64,000 bases of DNA from an uncultured beta proteobacterium (GCA_903867305.1 CAIPQU010000115.1:16582-80581), one strand, 5' to 3'. Counted from the first letter of the stretch, positions 21,390 to 32,110 are shown. Notes: a model not told the origin generated them from the sequence alone. Made by a program: numbers and translations.

Positions 21390-21893
21390 ATGGAAATCAT
21401 CATCATCGTCGCAAGATCAACCCAAGGCGTTATTGGGAGAGATAATGCCTTGCCATGGCGTTTACCAGCAGATCTTGCCTTTTTTAAAAAACATACCATA
21501 GGTCATCCCATCTTGATGGGAAGAAATACGTGGGAATCCCTCGGCCGCCCCCTTCCGAATCGTCGCAATCTAGTGATTAGTCGTACCAAAGGTTTTGCAC
21601 CCGAGGGAGCTGAAGTATTTAGTAGCATTGAGAGCGCTCTAGAAGCATGTGCTAACAGCCCCCAATTATTTATCATCGGTGGTGCGCAGATCTATGAAAA
21701 ATCGATTGATCTTGCCGATAAAATGCTCATTACAGAAGTAGAAATTGATACCGTCGGAGATGTCTATTTCCCAGAATTTGATGAGGAAGATTGGCGCATC
21801 ACTGAAGTTGAAGAACACCCAAGCGCACCTGATCCTAAAAACCCTGAGCAACTACTTCCTGCATTTTCGTTCGTTACATACGAGCGTAAATAA
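21390..21893 (+). CDS. folA: dihydrofolate reductase
   Basis: VIGRDNALPWRLPADLAFFK, GRNTWESLGRPLPNRRNLV. Confidence 0.97.
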   Translation: MEIIIIVARSTQGVIGRDNALPWRLPADLAFFKKHTIGHPILMGRNTWESLGRPLPNRRNLVISRTKGFAPEGAEVFSSIESALEACANSPQLFIIGGAQIYEKSIDLADKMLITEVEIDTVGDVYFPEFDEEDWRITEVEEHPSAPDPKNPEQLLPAFSFVTYERK

Positions 21894-23280
21894 ACTGATC
21901 TAGGTCTTTTACGACTTGCTTGATAACGCTCTGCCAATCCCCTGGAGACTCTTGAAAATAAAGTCTCATTGATGGATACCAGATGGTATCAGTGCGGTTG
22001 AGTAACCATCTCCAACAAGCATCATATCGATTCAATACCCAAACAGGTTTTCCTAAGGCGCCAGCAAGATGAGCGACTGATGTATCGACGGAAATGACTA
22101 AATCTAATTGACTGATAATCGCTGCTGTATCAGAAAAATCATCAATCATCACATCTAGTAATTGAAACTCACTATCGGGAAAATCTTTTCTGTAAGCATC
22201 TAATGCTTGAAGTGACTGATGACCTTTTTGCAAATTAATAAAAGTAATTTCTTGTCTACAAAGTTGCTCAAAAAACTTAAGTGGAATATTTCTACGTTGA
22301 TGTGTCGCCCAATTCTGAGGCATGGATTCCCTTACCCCACCTTGCCACACCAAACCAATCTTGATCTTACTCTTAGACTGGATGGTAGGTTGCCATTGCC
22401 GTATTTTTTGAGGATCAATCTGCAAATAAGCATCCCGACAATAATTCTTTTCATCGATATCCAACAGATAAGGAAGACTCATGAGTGGTACTACTAGGTC
22501 GATTCCATGCGCCTGCTCACTAGCCGCTAGAACTTGATGAACGCCTTCTAAATTGATCAATAAAGTTTGAAGTACATCGGGCACTTGTAAAACAATTCGA
22601 GCCCCAAGTTCATGCAAATTTTTTGCAAATCGACAAAACTGAATCGTATCACCCAAGCCCTGCTCAGCCATCAACAACATCGTTTTACCCTGAATGGATT
22701 CACCTTTTTTCCATAAGTAAGATGCAAACTCTTTTGGAAAGGTATTCTGCACAAAGTGCTCGTCTTGCAAACGCCACTCAAAGCCCTGCCACCCTTTTTG
22801 GAAATTCCCTAATAGCAAATGACAAAGACTTAATCCCCAATGAGAATTAGTATGCTGTGGATCTTTTGAGATCGCGCTTTCAAAAGCATGACAAGCTTTT
22901 TCAAGTTGTCGCTCTTCATATAAAACAACACCTAAATTATTCAATGCTTGAACCATCTGAGGTGCGTATTGAATAGCACTCTCATAACTTTGACGCGCCT
23001 GTTCTAATTGATTTAAATCTCGTAATATATTTCCACGATTAAGATATGCATCTGCATAATCAGGTTGATGCAAAATGGCTTGATCAAAATAATATAAAGC
23101 CTGTGGGAGATCATTCATGGCTTGGTAAGCCAGTGCACAATTAAAATAAATCGCAGAAGATTGCGGATCGATTAATAAGGCATTTTGATAATGAGCAATT
23201 GCCTCTTGATATTGACCTTTAATAAAAAACTGATTCCCTTGAATCGCAATTTCCTGCGCGTCTTTCATGGAATTGATCAT
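21874..23280 (-). CDS. TPR protein with C-terminal glycosyltransferase-like (GT9/GT41-like) domain
   Basis: Four to five TPR units; LLMAEQGLGDTIQFCRFAKNL and VISVDTSVAHLAGALGKPVWVLNRYDACWRWL. Confidence 0.85.
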   Translation of the reverse strand: MINSMKDAQEIAIQGNQFFIKGQYQEAIAHYQNALLIDPQSSAIYFNCALAYQAMNDLPQALYYFDQAILHQPDYADAYLNRGNILRDLNQLEQARQSYESAIQYAPQMVQALNNLGVVLYEERQLEKACHAFESAISKDPQHTNSHWGLSLCHLLLGNFQKGWQGFEWRLQDEHFVQNTFPKEFASYLWKKGESIQGKTMLLMAEQGLGDTIQFCRFAKNLHELGARIVLQVPDVLQTLLINLEGVHQVLAASEQAHGIDLVVPLMSLPYLLDIDEKNYCRDAYLQIDPQKIRQWQPTIQSKSKIKIGLVWQGGVRESMPQNWATHQRRNIPLKFFEQLCRQEITFINLQKGHQSLQALDAYRKDFPDSEFQLLDVMIDDFSDTAAIISQLDLVISVDTSVAHLAGALGKPVWVLNRYDACWRWLLNRTDTIWYPSMRLYFQESPGDWQSVIKQVVKDLDQFIYARM

Positions 23281-23292
23281 GAATAAATCCGA

Positions 23293-24657
23293 TTAAGACC
23301 CACCAATCATCATCTCACGAATCAGTATGGAACCGGACTCTTTTGTACCACGTAAAAGTGTATCTGATCCAATGGCTTCAATATCCAAAAACATTTGTAA
23401 AAGATTACCGGCAATCGTGACCCCTTCGACAGGATGTTGAATCACACCATTTTCTATCCAGTAACCGAAGGCTCCCCGGGAATAATCACCAGTGACATAG
23501 TTCACCCCTTGCCCCATGAGCTCAGTCACTAATAATCCTTTTCCAATAGATCTTGCTAAGCTAGGTAAATCATCGCCAGGTTTCGTTCTTGTACTCGTTA
23601 ATTTCAAATGATGCGCACCACCGGAATTACCCGTGGTTTTCATTCCCAACTTTCGTGCTGAATAACTTGATAAAAAATATCCATTAACAACTCCCGAAGA
23701 CACAACCCGACGAGCAAATGTTTTGACGCCTTCATCATCAAATGGAGTGCTACCACTTTCACGCAAGCGATGTGGATCTTCATCAATATCGATGTGATTA
23801 GCAAATACTTGCTTTCCTAAACTATTTAACAAGAAACTCGATTGGCGATATAACGCTCCGCCTGAAACCGCTTGTACAAATGCGCCTAATAAACCAATCG
23901 CAATCGGAGCTTCAAAGATAACAGGACATTTTTGAGTAGGAATTGAGCGCGCACCTAGTCGGGATAATGCGCGTTGCGCCGCATACTGCCCAATCGCCTC
24001 AGGATCAGCTAATTCTTGAGGTAGTCGTGAAGATGAATACCAATCATCTCGTTGCATAGGAGCACCTTTGCGTTTACTAGTACTTGCAATCGGTGCACAA
24101 GATATGTAGTGACGAGAAAAAGGATAGCCGGCTAAAAATCCATTCGTGGTCCCCATCTGAAAATGGGTTTGATTTGCGGCAATCGATGCGCCATCACTAT
24201 TGGTAATCAATGGGTTAACAGCATACGCCGCAGCTTCAGCTCGCTTGGAAATTTCTACCGCTTCTTCAACCGACAAATCCCATGGATGAAACAAATCTAA
24301 ATCTTTAGGATTTTTTTCAAGTAACTCTTCTTCTGCAAGCCCCGCAAAAGGATCAGGTGCTGTATATCGAGCAATATCGTAGGCCGCTTGAATCGTACGG
24401 TTAATGGAGTCCGGCGCAAAATCACTTGTACTGGCATTGCCTCGCTGTTTTCCAATGAAAATACTAATACCTAGTGATTTATCAACACTTCGCTCAATGG
24501 TCTCTACCTCACCACAGCGTACTGAAACAGATAAACCATGGCCCTCAGAAACTTCGCAAGCGGCGTCTGTAGCCCCTAATGATTTAGCCTTTTTTAAAGC
24601 ATCTTGGATGATTTCTTGAAATTCAAAGGCGGAATATGTAAAGATTTTATTAGTCAT
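23293..24657 (-). CDS. pmbA: TldD/PmbA-family metalloprotease
   Basis: VSVRCGEVETIERSVDKSLGISIFIG; GVNYVTGDYSRGAFGYWIENG. Confidence 0.95.
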   Translation of the reverse strand: MTNKIFTYSAFEFQEIIQDALKKAKSLGATDAACEVSEGHGLSVSVRCGEVETIERSVDKSLGISIFIGKQRGNASTSDFAPDSINRTIQAAYDIARYTAPDPFAGLAEEELLEKNPKDLDLFHPWDLSVEEAVEISKRAEAAAYAVNPLITNSDGASIAANQTHFQMGTTNGFLAGYPFSRHYISCAPIASTSKRKGAPMQRDDWYSSSRLPQELADPEAIGQYAAQRALSRLGARSIPTQKCPVIFEAPIAIGLLGAFVQAVSGGALYRQSSFLLNSLGKQVFANHIDIDEDPHRLRESGSTPFDDEGVKTFARRVVSSGVVNGYFLSSYSARKLGMKTTGNSGGAHHLKLTSTRTKPGDDLPSLARSIGKGLLVTELMGQGVNYVTGDYSRGAFGYWIENGVIQHPVEGVTIAGNLLQMFLDIEAIGSDTLLRGTKESGSILIREMMIGGS

Positions 24658-24699
24658 TCCATTATCATAGCGATAATTTGTAAATTGATGAAAAACCCT

Positions 24700-25326
24700 A
24701 TGACAAATACACCTACAAATACAGAAAAATCCACCACCGTTCGGATTGGTCTCGTCTCAATCTCTGATCGTGCCTCATCAGGCATTTATGAAGATTTGGG
24801 AATACCCGCTCTTGAGTCGTGGTTAAGTGGGGCTATTTCAAGCCCTTTCGAAGTTGTTACTCAGCTCATTGCAGATGAATCAGCACTCATCACTCAAACA
24901 CTAATTGAACTCGTTGATGTACAGCGCTGTGACCTTGTTCTGACAACCGGTGGAACTGGCCCAAGTCGCCGTGATGTAACGCCTGAAGCCACCCTCGCCG
25001 CAGCAAGCAGAGAAATGCCCGGCTTTGGTGAGCAGATGCGACAAATCAGTCTGCGCTTTGTACCAACGGCAATCCTTTCGCGCCAAGTGGGCGCACTTCG
25101 AGAAATCGATGGACATAGCGCACTCATCATTAACCTACCAGGACAACCTAAGGCGATTGCTGAAACTCTAGAAGGTCTCAAGGATCCCGATGGAAAAGTC
25201 ATGACCCCAGGAATCTTTGCCGCAGTTCCTTACTGTATTGATCTGATTGGCGGACCTTATATGGAAACCAAGGACAATATCGTGAAAGCTTTTCGCCCCA
25301 AATCCGCCCTAAAGCCGAAAGCGTGA
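24700..25326 (+). CDS. mog: molybdopterin adenylyltransferase
   Basis: IGLVSISDRASSGIYEDLGIPAL, LTTGGTGPSRRDVTPEAT; start set at an internal Met (24688 also possible). Confidence 0.9.
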   Translation: MTNTPTNTEKSTTVRIGLVSISDRASSGIYEDLGIPALESWLSGAISSPFEVVTQLIADESALITQTLIELVDVQRCDLVLTTGGTGPSRRDVTPEATLAAASREMPGFGEQMRQISLRFVPTAILSRQVGALREIDGHSALIINLPGQPKAIAETLEGLKDPDGKVMTPGIFAAVPYCIDLIGGPYMETKDNIVKAFRPKSALKPKA

Positions 25327-25341
25327 ATGGCAGAAATGCCT

Positions 25342-25929
25342 TCAGCTATGGGGGCTTGTGAAAAAATGCTCCCGATAATATCGGAGTTCTTCAATCGATT
25401 CGATAATATCGGCATAGGCTGTATGCGCTTGTTTTTTATTAAAGTTTTTAGCAATCTCTGGTTGCCATCTTTTACAGAGCTCTTTCACGGTTGAAACGTC
25501 AATGTTTCGGTAATGAAAGTACTCTTCTAACTTGGGCATGTATCTCGCCATGAAACGACGATCTTGATGAATCGTATTGCCACACATCGGAGAGATACCC
25601 GGCTTGACATGCAAGGCTAAAAACTCTAAACAGATTTTTTCAGCTTGCTCTTCGGTCGTTGTAGAAGCAAATACTTTATCAATTAACCCTGATTTTCCAT
25701 GAGTACCTTTATTCCAGGAATCCATCGCATCCATTAACTCTTTTTCTTGGTGGATCACGAAGACGGGACTTTCAGCAATAATTTCAAGCTCGCCATCAGT
25801 AATAATCATGGCCAACTCTAATATCCGCTCCCTCTCAGGGTTGAGTCCTGACATTTCCATATCCAACCAAATTAAACGGTCTTTTTTAAGTTCTGTGTTC
25901 AAATCGAATCTCGCTTCTATAATTAACAA
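25342..25929 (-). CDS. orn: oligoribonuclease
   Basis: [40 protein letters not shown]. Confidence 0.95.
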   Translation of the reverse strand: MLIIEARFDLNTELKKDRLIWLDMEMSGLNPERERILELAMIITDGELEIIAESPVFVIHQEKELMDAMDSWNKGTHGKSGLIDKVFASTTTEEQAEKICLEFLALHVKPGISPMCGNTIHQDRRFMARYMPKLEEYFHYRNIDVSTVKELCKRWQPEIAKNFNKKQAHTAYADIIESIEELRYYREHFFTSPHS

Positions 25930-27192
25930 ATGACATTTACTTATATTTTCCTCGCTTTTTTGTTATTGGGACTTTTTACCCAATTTTTCTTGGCACAACG
26001 GCAAATGCGCTCAGCCATACATCATCAACATCAAGTGCCAGCGGGATTTGAAAACGCCATTTCACTCGCCGATCATCAAAAAGCCGCTCAATATACAACG
26101 GCGAAATTAAAACTCAGTTGGATTGAAACCGTTGCCTCACAAAGCTTGTTGATTACATTGACTTTATTTGGACTTCTTTACACTATTCATCAAGGACTAT
26201 TACAGTATTTTCCGGCGGGTGTTTGGCAACAAATTGCGCTCTTAATTGCACTGAGCCTTCTATCAAGCGTGGTTGACCTACCGTTCTCTTGGTACAAACA
26301 GTTTCGCTTAGAGGAGTCTTTTGGTTTTAATCGAATGACGCAAACTTTATTTTGGCTAGATTTTCTGAAGGGTTCTTTACTCAGCCTGGTCATCGGGATT
26401 CCTTTGCTTTGGGTAGTCTTAACCCTGATGCAAGGTGCTGGTCAATTTTGGTGGCTATACGCTTGGGTGTTTTTAGTGGCCTTTATTTTGTTGGCCACTT
26501 GGATTGTGCCTGTTTGGATTGCACCTCTATTTAATAAGTTCAAACCTCTTGATGATGGCCCTCTAAAGACGTCGATTCAGTTATTACTGGATCGTTGCGG
26601 CTTTGTGAGCAAAGGTCTATTTGTGATGGATGGTAGCAAAAGAAGTGCCCATGGTAATGCTTATTTCACCGGCATTGGTAAAAATAAGCGTATTGTGTTT
26701 TTTGATACCTTGATTGAAAAATTAAGCCCCCCAGAAATTGAAGCAGTCTTAGCACATGAATTAGGTCACTTTAAGAAAAATCACGTTCGGAAAAGAATGC
26801 TCTTGACGTTTCTCATGAGCCTAATAGGTCTAGCTCTACTTGGTTGGTTGTCTAATCAAATTTGGTTTTATGAGAGTCTTGGTGTATTTCCAGAAAGAGA
26901 TGGCAATAACGCTGGGCTTGCCTTAGCACTTTTTTCATTGACAATCCCCGTCTTTACTTTTTTTATCACCCCTCTTGGAAGCCTACTTTCTAGAAAGCAC
27001 GAGTTTGAGGCCGATGCTTTCGCCGCTGAAAAAACGAACGCACAAAATCTGGTCTCTGCTCTAATTAAACTCTACCAAGATAATGCGGCAACGTTAACAC
27101 CTGACCGACTTTACTCAGCGTTTTACGATTCCCATCCTCCAGCACCGATCCGTATTGCCCACCTCAATCAATTAGGGCAAGCTACTTCATGA
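25930..27192 (+). CDS. M48 family (Ste24/CAAX-type) membrane metallopeptidase
   Basis: [13 protein letters not shown] zinc motif, multiple TM segments, [12 protein letters not shown]. Confidence 0.92.
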   Translation: MTFTYIFLAFLLLGLFTQFFLAQRQMRSAIHHQHQVPAGFENAISLADHQKAAQYTTAKLKLSWIETVASQSLLITLTLFGLLYTIHQGLLQYFPAGVWQQIALLIALSLLSSVVDLPFSWYKQFRLEESFGFNRMTQTLFWLDFLKGSLLSLVIGIPLLWVVLTLMQGAGQFWWLYAWVFLVAFILLATWIVPVWIAPLFNKFKPLDDGPLKTSIQLLLDRCGFVSKGLFVMDGSKRSAHGNAYFTGIGKNKRIVFFDTLIEKLSPPEIEAVLAHELGHFKKNHVRKRMLLTFLMSLIGLALLGWLSNQIWFYESLGVFPERDGNNAGLALALFSLTIPVFTFFITPLGSLLSRKHEFEADAFAAEKTNAQNLVSALIKLYQDNAATLTPDRLYSAFYDSHPPAPIRIAHLNQLGQATS

Positions 27193-27204
27193 TAGGCGCA
27201 CACC

Positions 27205-28155
27205 TTGGCTAATTCCAATGTGCAAGCCCTTCTCGTGGCTTCCTATGGCAGAAATTATTTAGCAAGACCCCTTATCAGCGTTCCTGATCAACCGGAATAT
27301 CTCGAAGTGCAAGCTCGTGGAAAAAAACATGAGGTTGCGGTTGGAGATTTGATTGAAGTGCAACGCACTTCTGAACATCAAGGTGTCATCGAGCGTATTT
27401 TGCCGCGAAAAAATTTACTGTTTCGCTCAGACGCTTTTCGATCAAAATCAATCGCGGCCAACGTTGATCAAATCCTCTTGGTGCTTGCTACAGAACCTGG
27501 ATTTTCGCCGGATTTATTGGGTAGAGCTGCCATCGCTGCGCAGCATGAAGGTATCGAATTACGCATCCTATTAAACAAAATCGATCTCACAGAAAAACTG
27601 GATATAGCGAGAAAACTTCTCGAACCCTATCAACAATTAGGTATTCCAATCCACGAAATTTCTGCGAAGTTCCATGCCCAGACTTTAGCTCATATTGAGC
27701 CTCATTTGGCCGGTAAGGTCTCTGTTCTTGTGGGTCAATCAGGCATGGGTAAGTCCACCCTGCTAAATCAATGGGTACCAACAGCAGTTGCACAAACTCG
27801 AGAACATTCATTGAAATTAGATACCGGTAAACACACAACCACAGCATGCAGGTATTACGACCTACCATCCTCATGGGGAATGAAAAATCAAATTCTAGGG
27901 GCTCTGATCGACTCTCCTGGCTTCCAAGAGTTTGGGTTAGCCCACCTATCAGAAAGCGAATTACAACACGCCTTCACTGAATTTGAGCCTTTTTTAGGCC
28001 ATTGCAGATTTCATAACTGTACTCATGCCCATGAACCGGGTTGTGCAATTCAAGTAGGCTTGTTAAAAGGCGCCATTGCACCAAGTAGGTTACAACTGTT
28101 TGGACAACTATTACACGAGAGTCGCAACGCCGTCATTCAATTGCAACACCACTAA
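27205..28155 (+). CDS. rsgA: ribosome small subunit-dependent GTPase A
   Basis: GQSGMGKSTLLNQWVP, DSPGFQEFGL, CRFHNCTHAHEPGCAI circularly permuted GTPase; start may be a non-ATG or a nearby Met. Confidence 0.94.
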   Translation: MANSNVQALLVASYGRNYLARPLISVPDQPEYLEVQARGKKHEVAVGDLIEVQRTSEHQGVIERILPRKNLLFRSDAFRSKSIAANVDQILLVLATEPGFSPDLLGRAAIAAQHEGIELRILLNKIDLTEKLDIARKLLEPYQQLGIPIHEISAKFHAQTLAHIEPHLAGKVSVLVGQSGMGKSTLLNQWVPTAVAQTREHSLKLDTGKHTTTACRYYDLPSSWGMKNQILGALIDSPGFQEFGLAHLSESELQHAFTEFEPFLGHCRFHNCTHAHEPGCAIQVGLLKGAIAPSRLQLFGQLLHESRNAVIQLQHH

Positions 28156-28160
28156 TCATG

Positions 28161-29111
28161 TTAAGGTGATATCCATACTGCAACAGTGAGCATCGCGAGC
28201 AAAATCATCCATAAAACTACTGCGCGCCAAACTAAACTTGCGCCAGCGGATAAATGTGCGGGCACTGGCAAAATTCCGACCTCTTGGACAGGAACCTCTC
28301 CAGTATCCGCTAGCAAAAGAGCCTCTGTACTCTGAACCTGAGGTAATGGCTCACCTAGCTGTACTCCTAAGGCGCCACCACCAGTCCCAATCAAAATAGC
28401 TTTAGACTGAGTATTCCATTTCTTTTGGTGAAAACGCCAAGCATAGGCAGCCTGCTCAAAATTACCTACAATCGTAAAACCTATGGCCGTGAGTCGCGTT
28501 GGCACCCAATCAATCACATATCGAAATTTTTGAATCATCACCATCAGCTTAGGACTAACCACTCCAAAGCGCCAACGCTCTTCCGCCATCATCGTTAGAC
28601 GATACAAAATAACCCCAGCGGGACCTATCGGGAGTAAAAAAGCAAAAAACACCCCAAATACACTAGAGTGAACCGCTAAAATAGCTCGCTCTAATGTGTG
28701 TCTGACAATGTCGCTTTCTGTCATTGTCTCTGTATGAAGATTCGGTCCAACCCAATTGGCTAACTCGCGTCTCGCATCATCCAAACGCTTTTCTTGAAGC
28801 GCTTCTTGAATATTGCGATATTGGTAAGAAAACTGACGAAAACCCATGAAAGAATAAACAATCAATACATTCCAAACCAAGGCTAGGATCGGCAATTGAT
28901 AAATTAACCATAAGTGCATCATCAATACAAATAGCACCGGTGGAACAATTAAGACAGTGATCGCTACTTTTGCAGAGGTCTCTTCACCTGTATCACAATA
29001 ATTGGGTACTTGATCGATCCAATAGCGCATCAATCGCTGAGTCCAGTGATTGGGGCCTACAGGTAAATACTGTTCAAGTATCAAACTAAACAATACAGAA
29101 AAAAAAGTCAT
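28161..29111 (-). CDS. CobD/CbiB-like integral membrane protein
   Basis: Multi-TM; SSVFGVFFAFLLPIGPAGVILYRL and RFGVVSPKL resemble the CobD/CbiB/AmpE-type family. Confidence 0.65.
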   Translation of the reverse strand: MTFFSVLFSLILEQYLPVGPNHWTQRLMRYWIDQVPNYCDTGEETSAKVAITVLIVPPVLFVLMMHLWLIYQLPILALVWNVLIVYSFMGFRQFSYQYRNIQEALQEKRLDDARRELANWVGPNLHTETMTESDIVRHTLERAILAVHSSVFGVFFAFLLPIGPAGVILYRLTMMAEERWRFGVVSPKLMVMIQKFRYVIDWVPTRLTAIGFTIVGNFEQAAYAWRFHQKKWNTQSKAILIGTGGGALGVQLGEPLPQVQSTEALLLADTGEVPVQEVGILPVPAHLSAGASLVWRAVVLWMILLAMLTVAVWISP

Positions 29112-29115
29112 TTGA

Positions 29116-29802
29116 TTAAGCGCTTAAAAAATGATAGAGATTCCTGAGCATACCAGCAGTTGCACCCCAAATAAATTTCGACTGATACGGCATAGCATAA
29201 AAACGACGCGTATATTCAGGGGCAATATGCTCTCTGATTTGATGATTCGCTGGATTCATTAAGAAAGAGAGCGGTACTTCAAAAATATCAGATACTTCAT
29301 TGGCGTCTGCTACTAGACCATCAGTGGAAGATACCAATCCTACAATGGGAGTAACTTGATAACCAGTAATCGTTAAATAATCAGGTAAATGACCTAGGTG
29401 CTCTACTCGAGAGAATGGTAATCCAATCTCTTCTTGAGCCTCACGCAAGGCGGTATGTTTAATGTCAACATCAGACTCTTCTTTACGCCCGCCAGGAAAA
29501 CTAATCTGACCAGCATGCGAATGTAAGTGATCAGCACGCTGAGTAAATAAAACACTTAAATGATTTTCGTATTGAACAATCGGAATTAATACAGCAGCAA
29601 TTCGTTTTCCCTTACCTTTGGAATACTCATAAGACTGGCGAGACTCATCCGTCACCTCGGGCGTCCAAGTTTTTGATTGCAAAAATCGATCCCTCAATCC
29701 TTGCGGATGCAAAATATCCATCCGCACAGCAGGCGCTTCAAGGTATGCCTGTTCAATTGGAACAAGCTGAGGATCAAATTTAAGAATTCGTTGTTGCATC
29801 AA
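29116..29802 (-). CDS. NUDIX hydrolase, CoA pyrophosphatase type
   Basis: Nudix box GGRKEESDVDIKHTALREAQEEIGL; preceded by HAGQISFPGG. Confidence 0.92.
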   Translation of the reverse strand: MMQQRILKFDPQLVPIEQAYLEAPAVRMDILHPQGLRDRFLQSKTWTPEVTDESRQSYEYSKGKGKRIAAVLIPIVQYENHLSVLFTQRADHLHSHAGQISFPGGRKEESDVDIKHTALREAQEEIGLPFSRVEHLGHLPDYLTITGYQVTPIVGLVSSTDGLVADANEVSDIFEVPLSFLMNPANHQIREHIAPEYTRRFYAMPYQSKFIWGATAGMLRNLYHFLSA

Positions 29803-29854
29803 ATAATTATAAGTGGTCTATATGAAAATATAGAAATGAAAATACAGGCGAAAA

Positions 29855-29878
29855 AAAAGGCAGCTGAAGCCGCCTTTT
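29855..29878 (-). terminator. rho-independent terminator of the rpsP-rimM-trmD-rplS operon
   Basis: AAAAGGCAGC-TGAA-GCCGCCTTTT with T-run on the minus strand, just past rplS. Confidence 0.75.
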
Positions 29879-29894
29879 CATTGAGCATCAGCTC

Positions 29895-30290
29895 TTACTT
29901 TGCAGCAACTTCCGGTTTAGCTTTACGAGAAACCAACTTCTCTTTAATACGCGCTGATTTACCAGAACGCTCACGCAAGTAATAGAGTTTTGCACGACGG
30001 ACATCTCCGCGACGCTTCACTTCAATACTAGCAATCAATGGTGAGTAGGTTTGAAAAGTTCTTTCAACGCCTTCACCAGAGGAAATTTTACGAACGATGA
30101 AGCTTGAGTTCAGGCCACGATTGCGCTTAGCAATCACAACACCTTCAAAAGCCTGTGAACGTTTACGAGTTCCTTCAACCACATTGACATTCACTACGAG
30201 TGTGTCGCCAGGTGCGAATTCAGGAACAACTTTGTTTGCCGTGAGGCGAGCAATTTCTTCTTGCTCAATTTTTTCGATGAGATTCATCAT
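29895..30290 (-). CDS. rplS: 50S ribosomal protein L19
   Basis: [46 protein letters not shown]. Confidence 0.97.
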   Translation of the reverse strand: MMNLIEKIEQEEIARLTANKVVPEFAPGDTLVVNVNVVEGTRKRSQAFEGVVIAKRNRGLNSSFIVRKISSGEGVERTFQTYSPLIASIEVKRRGDVRRAKLYYLRERSGKSARIKEKLVSRKAKPEVAAK

Positions 30291-30368
30291 GACTCCTTAT
30301 GTATCATTCCAGCGTTGATCCCAAAGAACTTGCTTTGGACCTGAAAGAGGATACGACATTAAAAACTG

Positions 30369-31121
30369 TTAAGACCCCATCTGCTTTAAAAATAATTCAT
30401 CCGAAGCACTTAACAACCCATTTTTTCGAGCTGATTCAATTAAATCAGGTCGATGCTGCTGGGTCGCGATCAATGATTGCTCACGACGCCAACCTGCTAT
30501 TTTCGCATGATTTCCACCTAAAAGTACATTAGGTACTACAAAATTTTCATAATTTTCTGGTCGAGTATAGTGGGGACAGTCTAAAAGCCCCTGCATAAAG
30601 CTATCTTGCTGGGCAGATTCATCATCCCCAAGTACCCCTGGAATGGTCCGAATCATAGCATCCATCATTAACATGGCTGGGATTTCCCCACCAGAAACCA
30701 CAAAATCTCCAATACTGACCTCAAAGTCCACGTGTTGCTCTATAAAGCGCTGATCTACAGCTTCATATCGTCCACAAACTAAAGTCATCTGAGAGTAACT
30801 CAGCATCTCTTTGACCATTCCCTGCTGAAATACCCTTCCTTGAGGAGAAAGTAAGATAACCGGTCCCTGGGCATGATTGGCTTCGTGTAAAGCAAGAGCA
30901 ATCGCCTGTACCGTCTTATCTAGGGGGCCGGCCATCATAACCATCCCCGGCCCACCACCATATGCCCGATCATCGACAGTTTTACGAGTATCTGTTGTAT
31001 AGTCCCTGGGATTCCAGGTACGCAATTCAAAGACCTGTTTATCTAACGCACGTCCAATGACTCCGCCAATGCGAAGAGCTTCAAACATTTCTGGAAATAA
31101 CGTGATGACATCAAATCGCAT
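30369..31121 (-). CDS. trmD: tRNA (guanine-N1)-methyltransferase
   Basis: MRFDVITLFPEMFEALR, YGGGPGMVMMAGPL, DFVVSGGEIPAMLMMDA; start set at conserved Met. Confidence 0.95.
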   Translation of the reverse strand: MRFDVITLFPEMFEALRIGGVIGRALDKQVFELRTWNPRDYTTDTRKTVDDRAYGGGPGMVMMAGPLDKTVQAIALALHEANHAQGPVILLSPQGRVFQQGMVKEMLSYSQMTLVCGRYEAVDQRFIEQHVDFEVSIGDFVVSGGEIPAMLMMDAMIRTIPGVLGDDESAQQDSFMQGLLDCPHYTRPENYENFVVPNVLLGGNHAKIAGWRREQSLIATQQHRPDLIESARKNGLLSASDELFLKQMGS

Positions 31122-31144
31122 CGTTTTACTCTTCAGAAGTTGAT

Positions 31145-31675
31145 TTACCAATCGATCTGCCAATCAACCAAAATACGCTTAGGGTTGGAGTCAAGTTGTA
31201 CGTCAATAATAAATGCCTCTACAAAAGGGATCAAACGTTGTTTTTTGACATCATCTTCAATAATGAGCACCGTTTGCGCACTGTTATCAACGATTTCAAT
31301 AACTCTCCCAATACGCTCATCCGATTGATTTTGAACTTCTGCTCCCATCAAATCCGTCCAGTAATACTCATTTTCTTGAGTCACAGGGAACTTTGATCTC
31401 GGGATAGCAACAATACTGGATTTCAGACTGAGAGCAATCTCACGATCAGTTAAACCAACTAATTCCAGTAAAATAGAACCGCTGTGTAATCGAGCTTTAT
31501 AAACCTCATAATCATGATTCATGAGAGGGTTTTTCGCATTCGAAATCCAAATTTGTTTCGCTGCAAGCAATGCTACAGGATCATTGGAAAAAGGACGGAT
31601 TTTTAAAGCCCCACGGATACCGTAGGCCTCTATGACCGTTCCGATGTCGACTAAATCGTTTTGTAAAGTCGTCAT
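31145..31675 (-). CDS. rimM: ribosome maturation factor
   Basis: IGTVIEAYGIRGALKIRPFS, EYYWTDLMGAEV, ILVDWQIDW; start set at MTTLQND. Confidence 0.93.
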   Translation of the reverse strand: MTTLQNDLVDIGTVIEAYGIRGALKIRPFSNDPVALLAAKQIWISNAKNPLMNHDYEVYKARLHSGSILLELVGLTDREIALSLKSSIVAIPRSKFPVTQENEYYWTDLMGAEVQNQSDERIGRVIEIVDNSAQTVLIIEDDVKKQRLIPFVEAFIIDVQLDSNPKRILVDWQIDW

Positions 31676-31692
31676 CGTGAAGCCATCAGTAA

Positions 31693-31713
31693 ATTGGGGC
31701 AAAGAGCCCCAAT
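31693..31713 (-). promoter_or_regulatory. perfect hairpin between rpsP stop and rimM start
   Basis: ATTGGGGC-AAAGA-GCCCCAAT. Confidence 0.6.
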
Positions 31714-31717
31714 ACGA

Positions 31718-31963
31718 TTAGTGAGTAGAATGCTGTTTAATTAAACGCTTAACCGTTGGTGACATTTCAGCACCTACGCCAGACCAATAAGTTAAACGAT
31801 CTTGAGCAACACGAAATGCTTGCTCTGTTGACGCTGCTCTAGGATTGTAATAACCTAAACGCTCTACGAAGTTAGAGTCTCTGCGATTACGCTTATCAGT
31901 AACAACAATACTATAAAAAGGACGCTTTTTTGAACCACCGCGTGCAAGTCGAATGACGACCAT
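31718..31963 (-). CDS. rpsP: 30S ribosomal protein S16
   Basis: [40 protein letters not shown]. Confidence 0.98.
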   Translation of the reverse strand: MVVIRLARGGSKKRPFYSIVVTDKRNRRDSNFVERLGYYNPRAASTEQAFRVAQDRLTYWSGVGAEMSPTVKRLIKQHSTH

Positions 31964-32110
31964 AAATATTCCTCAAAATGAACTAAAACTATCAAAAAAT
32001 TAGGGATGAAAGAATTTCCTTGAATCATTGAACGAAATTTGCTATCCAATAAACTCAAATGACTTTACATTACTACCCTAGAAAACCAACTATTTTATCT
32101 TAAAACATCG

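Noticed and set aside
24894-25202. 102-aa ORF antisense to mog
   Set aside because: Fully within a strong conserved CDS on the other strand; composition typical of shadow ORFs
30299-30532. 77-aa + strand ORF at the trmD/rplS junction
   Set aside because: Mostly antisense to the trmD 3' end; no support
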